Below, one piece after another: positions 13,428 through 14,881 of a DNA stretch of 14,881 bases. The translations under genes were made by a program, and so were the position numbers. The stretch covers positions 9,932-24,812 of the forward strand of contig PLMF01000202.1 in assembly GCA_003142355.1 (NCBI GenBank), given 5' to 3'. The notes beneath the pieces are model-generated. The model did no database searches, was not told the DNA's origin, and saw only the letters and a program-made list of their open reading frames with translations. Every line of letters starts with the position of its first letter. The stretch's first letter is position 1. Source of the stretch: Bryobacterales bacterium. GTDB lineage: Bacteria > Acidobacteriota > Terriglobia > Bryobacterales > Bryobacteraceae.

Positions 13428-14470
13428 GGCGCAACGGGGCCGGTCGAAACCAGGCGCCCGGTGAGCCGCGCCTTGCGGATCCGCCGGTACAGGATGCGTA
13501 CCAGCGCCAGCACCGGCACCGACAGGAACGCCCCCGCAATGCCGGCCGCTTGCGCACCCGCGAACACGCCAAACAGCAGCAGCAAGGGGTGCAGTTCCAC
13601 TCCCCGCCCCATCACGTGAGGCGAAGCAAAGTAATCCATGAAGACGCGGTAACACACAACCAAGATCAGAATTGCCAGGAAGTGGCCGCCGGACACCACG
13701 ACAACCAGCAGGATCGCAAGCACCGCCACCACCGGGCCGATCGTGGGGATAAACTCCAGCAGGCCCCCCAGCAGGCCCAGCAGGATTGCGTACGGGACCC
13801 CCATGATCGATAAAAAGACGCTGTAAACCGTGAATGTGCCCACCGAGAGCAACACCATCGCGCGCATGTAGTGGGCCAGCAGCAGGTGGGTATCGGCCAG
13901 CACGTCGTCGAGGAGCGCGCGGCGCGGGCCTTCCTCCACCAGGTCGAGAATGTGCTGGCGCATCAGGCCGGCGTCCTTGAGGAAGAAAAACCCCAGGATG
14001 GGGATGATCACCACGAATACCAAATTCCTGGCCACCGCCAGGAATCTCACGCCGAGTTGCGGAAGCTGGGAAACCAGGTCGTTCGACCACCTGGCTGCCT
14101 CCGCGCGCACTTTGTCCGCCACCTGCGCCTGGAGCGATCCCGCAGGCGGTTGCCAACCGGCCACTGTGTTGGGAAATGTCTTCTCCAGTGTGGTCGCCTG
14201 CTCCACCACGCGAGAGCCGACCTGACTACCGATCAGAACGACCGCCGCCACGAAGATCGCATAAGCGAGGGCGAGCGCGATGGTGCGGGAGCGGTTGCCC
14301 GGCAAAAACCGGTCGATCAGGTTCACCAGCGGCGAGAGCAGATAGGCGAACAGCAGCGCCAGAATGAAAACGAACAAGGTCTGGCGGATCTGGTAGACCA
14401 GCCAGAGCAGCAGCACCACCAGCGCCGCCGTCCAGGTGTAGCGCGCCGCCGAACGGTCAATCCCGAGCAT
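13424..14470 (-). CDS. AI-2E transporter family (PerM/TqsA-like) membrane protein, 348 aa
   Basis: This is an integral membrane protein of the former UPF0118 group. Members include TqsA, which exports autoinducer-2, and sodium/proton antiporter-like proteins. N-terminal helices lie at about 13-52 (ALVVLLLWLVYQIRQTLFVF and ILALLFAYLLSPLVN) and about 60-82. A soluble amphipathic region at about 85-145 is followed by a helix with GVRFLAVARNLVFVVIIPILGFFFL (about 145-172). The C-terminal half is a run of helices at about 205-330 containing GLLGGLLEFIPTIGPVVAVLAILLV, the most conserved family segment (the 'E.IP..GP' motif). Length is typical. The gene starts 12 bp after the CBS-domain gene and overlaps the HupE-like gene by 4 nt. 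Substrate is not inferable; AI-2 synthesis is not shown here. Confidence 0.9.
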   Translation of the reverse strand: MLGIDRSAARYTWTAALVVLLLWLVYQIRQTLFVFILALLFAYLLSPLVNLIDRFLPGNRSRTIALALAYAIFVAAVVLIGSQVGSRVVEQATTLEKTFPNTVAGWQPPAGSLQAQVADKVRAEAARWSNDLVSQLPQLGVRFLAVARNLVFVVIIPILGFFFLKDAGLMRQHILDLVEEGPRRALLDDVLADTHLLLAHYMRAMVLLSVGTFTVYSVFLSIMGVPYAILLGLLGGLLEFIPTIGPVVAVLAILLVVVVSGGHFLAILILVVCYRVFMDYFASPHVMGRGVELHPLLLLFGVFAGAQAAGIAGAFLSVPVLALVRILYRRIRKARLTGRLVSTGPVAP

Positions 14471-14482
14471 GTCGATCCAATT

Positions 14483-14881
14483 CTACTCCGGTGCCGGGGC
14501 GGGCGGCTGCGGCAGTTTCTCGATCTTCACCCGCGCGATGCGGTTGCGGTCCATTTCGAGCACCGTATAACGCCTGCCCTCATACTCGACGGATTCCCCC
14601 ACGCTGGGGATCTTGCCCAGGCGAAAAAGCAGAAAGCCCGCCAGTGTCTCGAAGCCGGCGTCGGCGGGAATCTCGATGCCGAACTCGGCTTCGAGATCGC
14701 GAATTCGCGTGGCGCCGTCCAGTTCCATTTCTTCGGCTTCGGGAACGCGGCGCACGCTCTTCTCGTCGTGCTCGTCCTCGATTTTGCCGACCACGTCCTC
14801 CAGCACGTCCTTCACCGTCAGCATCCCGACGATGGTTCCGAACTCGTCCACCACCATGGCGATGTGCGAACTGCCCCGTTG
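14483..14881 (-). CDS. CorC/HlyC-type CBS-domain protein (5' truncated by the window)
   Basis: The frame runs off the right edge; 132 residues are visible. QRGSSHIAMVVDEFGTIVG is the end of the CBS pair characteristic of the hemolysin/CorC (UPF0053) family, with the GMLTVKDVLEDVVGKIEDEHD linker next. The CorC_HlyC domain follows (RDLEAEFGIEIPADAGFETLAGFLLFRLGKIPSVGESVEY-type region and ending VLEMDRNRIARVKIEKL). Family members act in magnesium/cobalt efflux or are CNNM-like membrane proteins; an N-terminal DUF21 membrane domain, if present, is outside the window. A tail rich in Pro and Ala ends the protein. It is the first visible gene of a three-gene leftward cluster. Confidence 0.9.
   Translation of the reverse strand, partial: QRGSSHIAMVVDEFGTIVGMLTVKDVLEDVVGKIEDEHDEKSVRRVPEAEEMELDGATRIRDLEAEFGIEIPADAGFETLAGFLLFRLGKIPSVGESVEYEGRRYTVLEMDRNRIARVKIEKLPQPPAPAPE

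Noticed and set aside
12468..14156. 562-codon frame as a single fused protein ending in the HupE-like domain
   Set aside because: The upstream 243 codons are an out-of-frame reading of the AI-2E-family gene; the natural start is ATG 13427 with a signal peptide and ATGA overlap.
1..14881. Search for tRNA, rRNA, CRISPR arrays, insertion sequences and phage genes
   Set aside because: No tRNA-like cloverleaf with conserved bases, no rRNA stretches, no regularly spaced repeats and no transposase or integrase reading frame were recognised.

Overview
The window is about 14.9 kb of GC-rich bacterial chromosome. It most likely comes from an acidobacterium, probably a Solibacter/Bryobacter-like lineage. 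The main clue is a complete 800-residue duplicated MacB/FtsX-type permease of the ADOP type, a family expanded in Acidobacteria. GC-rich palindromes between genes, a Tat-exported sugar-phosphate-isomerase-like protein and short leaderless-looking promoters fit that assignment. This placement is inference; no rRNA or other phylogenetic marker is present.

Layout. (1) 1-149: 3' end of a rightward gene, possibly an M1-type peptidase. It converges on a leftward pair at a 28-bp perfect palindrome that carries both stop codons. (2) 170-1584, leftward: a membrane-anchored protein of unknown function and, just upstream of it, a Tat-signal TIM-barrel isomerase-like protein. (3) 1632-8259: a TetR-type regulator divergent from a complete tripartite RND efflux operon (lipoprotein adaptor, AcrB-like pump, OprM/NodT-like outer-membrane factor). 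The three pump genes are separated by 1 bp or overlap. (4) 8265-8338: a nested GC-rich inverted-repeat element. (5) 8357-9264: a macro-domain protein whose 3' end overlaps a convergent VOC/glyoxalase-like gene by 25 nt. (6) 9323-11725: the ADOP permease, with a TACTA-N6-TAGTA dyad touching its start codon. (7) 11739-12286: a fragment of a hupE-like gene, then a HicB-HicA toxin-antitoxin pair with overlapping ATGA. (8) 12468-14881, leftward: a CorC/HlyC CBS-domain protein (5' truncated by the window), an AI-2E/PerM-family membrane protein and a HupE/UreJ-like membrane protein, tightly packed as an operon.

How the genes work together. The TetR protein probably controls the efflux operon from the shared AT-rich divergent region (about 2374-2410). 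The ADOP permease has no ATPase or regulator gene beside it. The last three genes encode membrane or membrane-associated proteins; the CorC-like and HupE-like families are linked to divalent metals, but the HupE-like protein here lacks the usual His/Asp motif.

The most unusual structure is at 11739-12627. A 112-bp piece of the hupE-like 3' region is present twice in the same orientation (104/112 identical by my alignment), and the hicBA module lies between the copies. The second most unusual is the start region of the ADOP gene, where a BlaI/MecI-shaped dyad sits between a Shine-Dalgarno-like sequence and the ATG. Several genes also have a -10-like hexamer only 6-9 nt before the start codon and no obvious ribosome binding site, suggesting leaderless transcripts.
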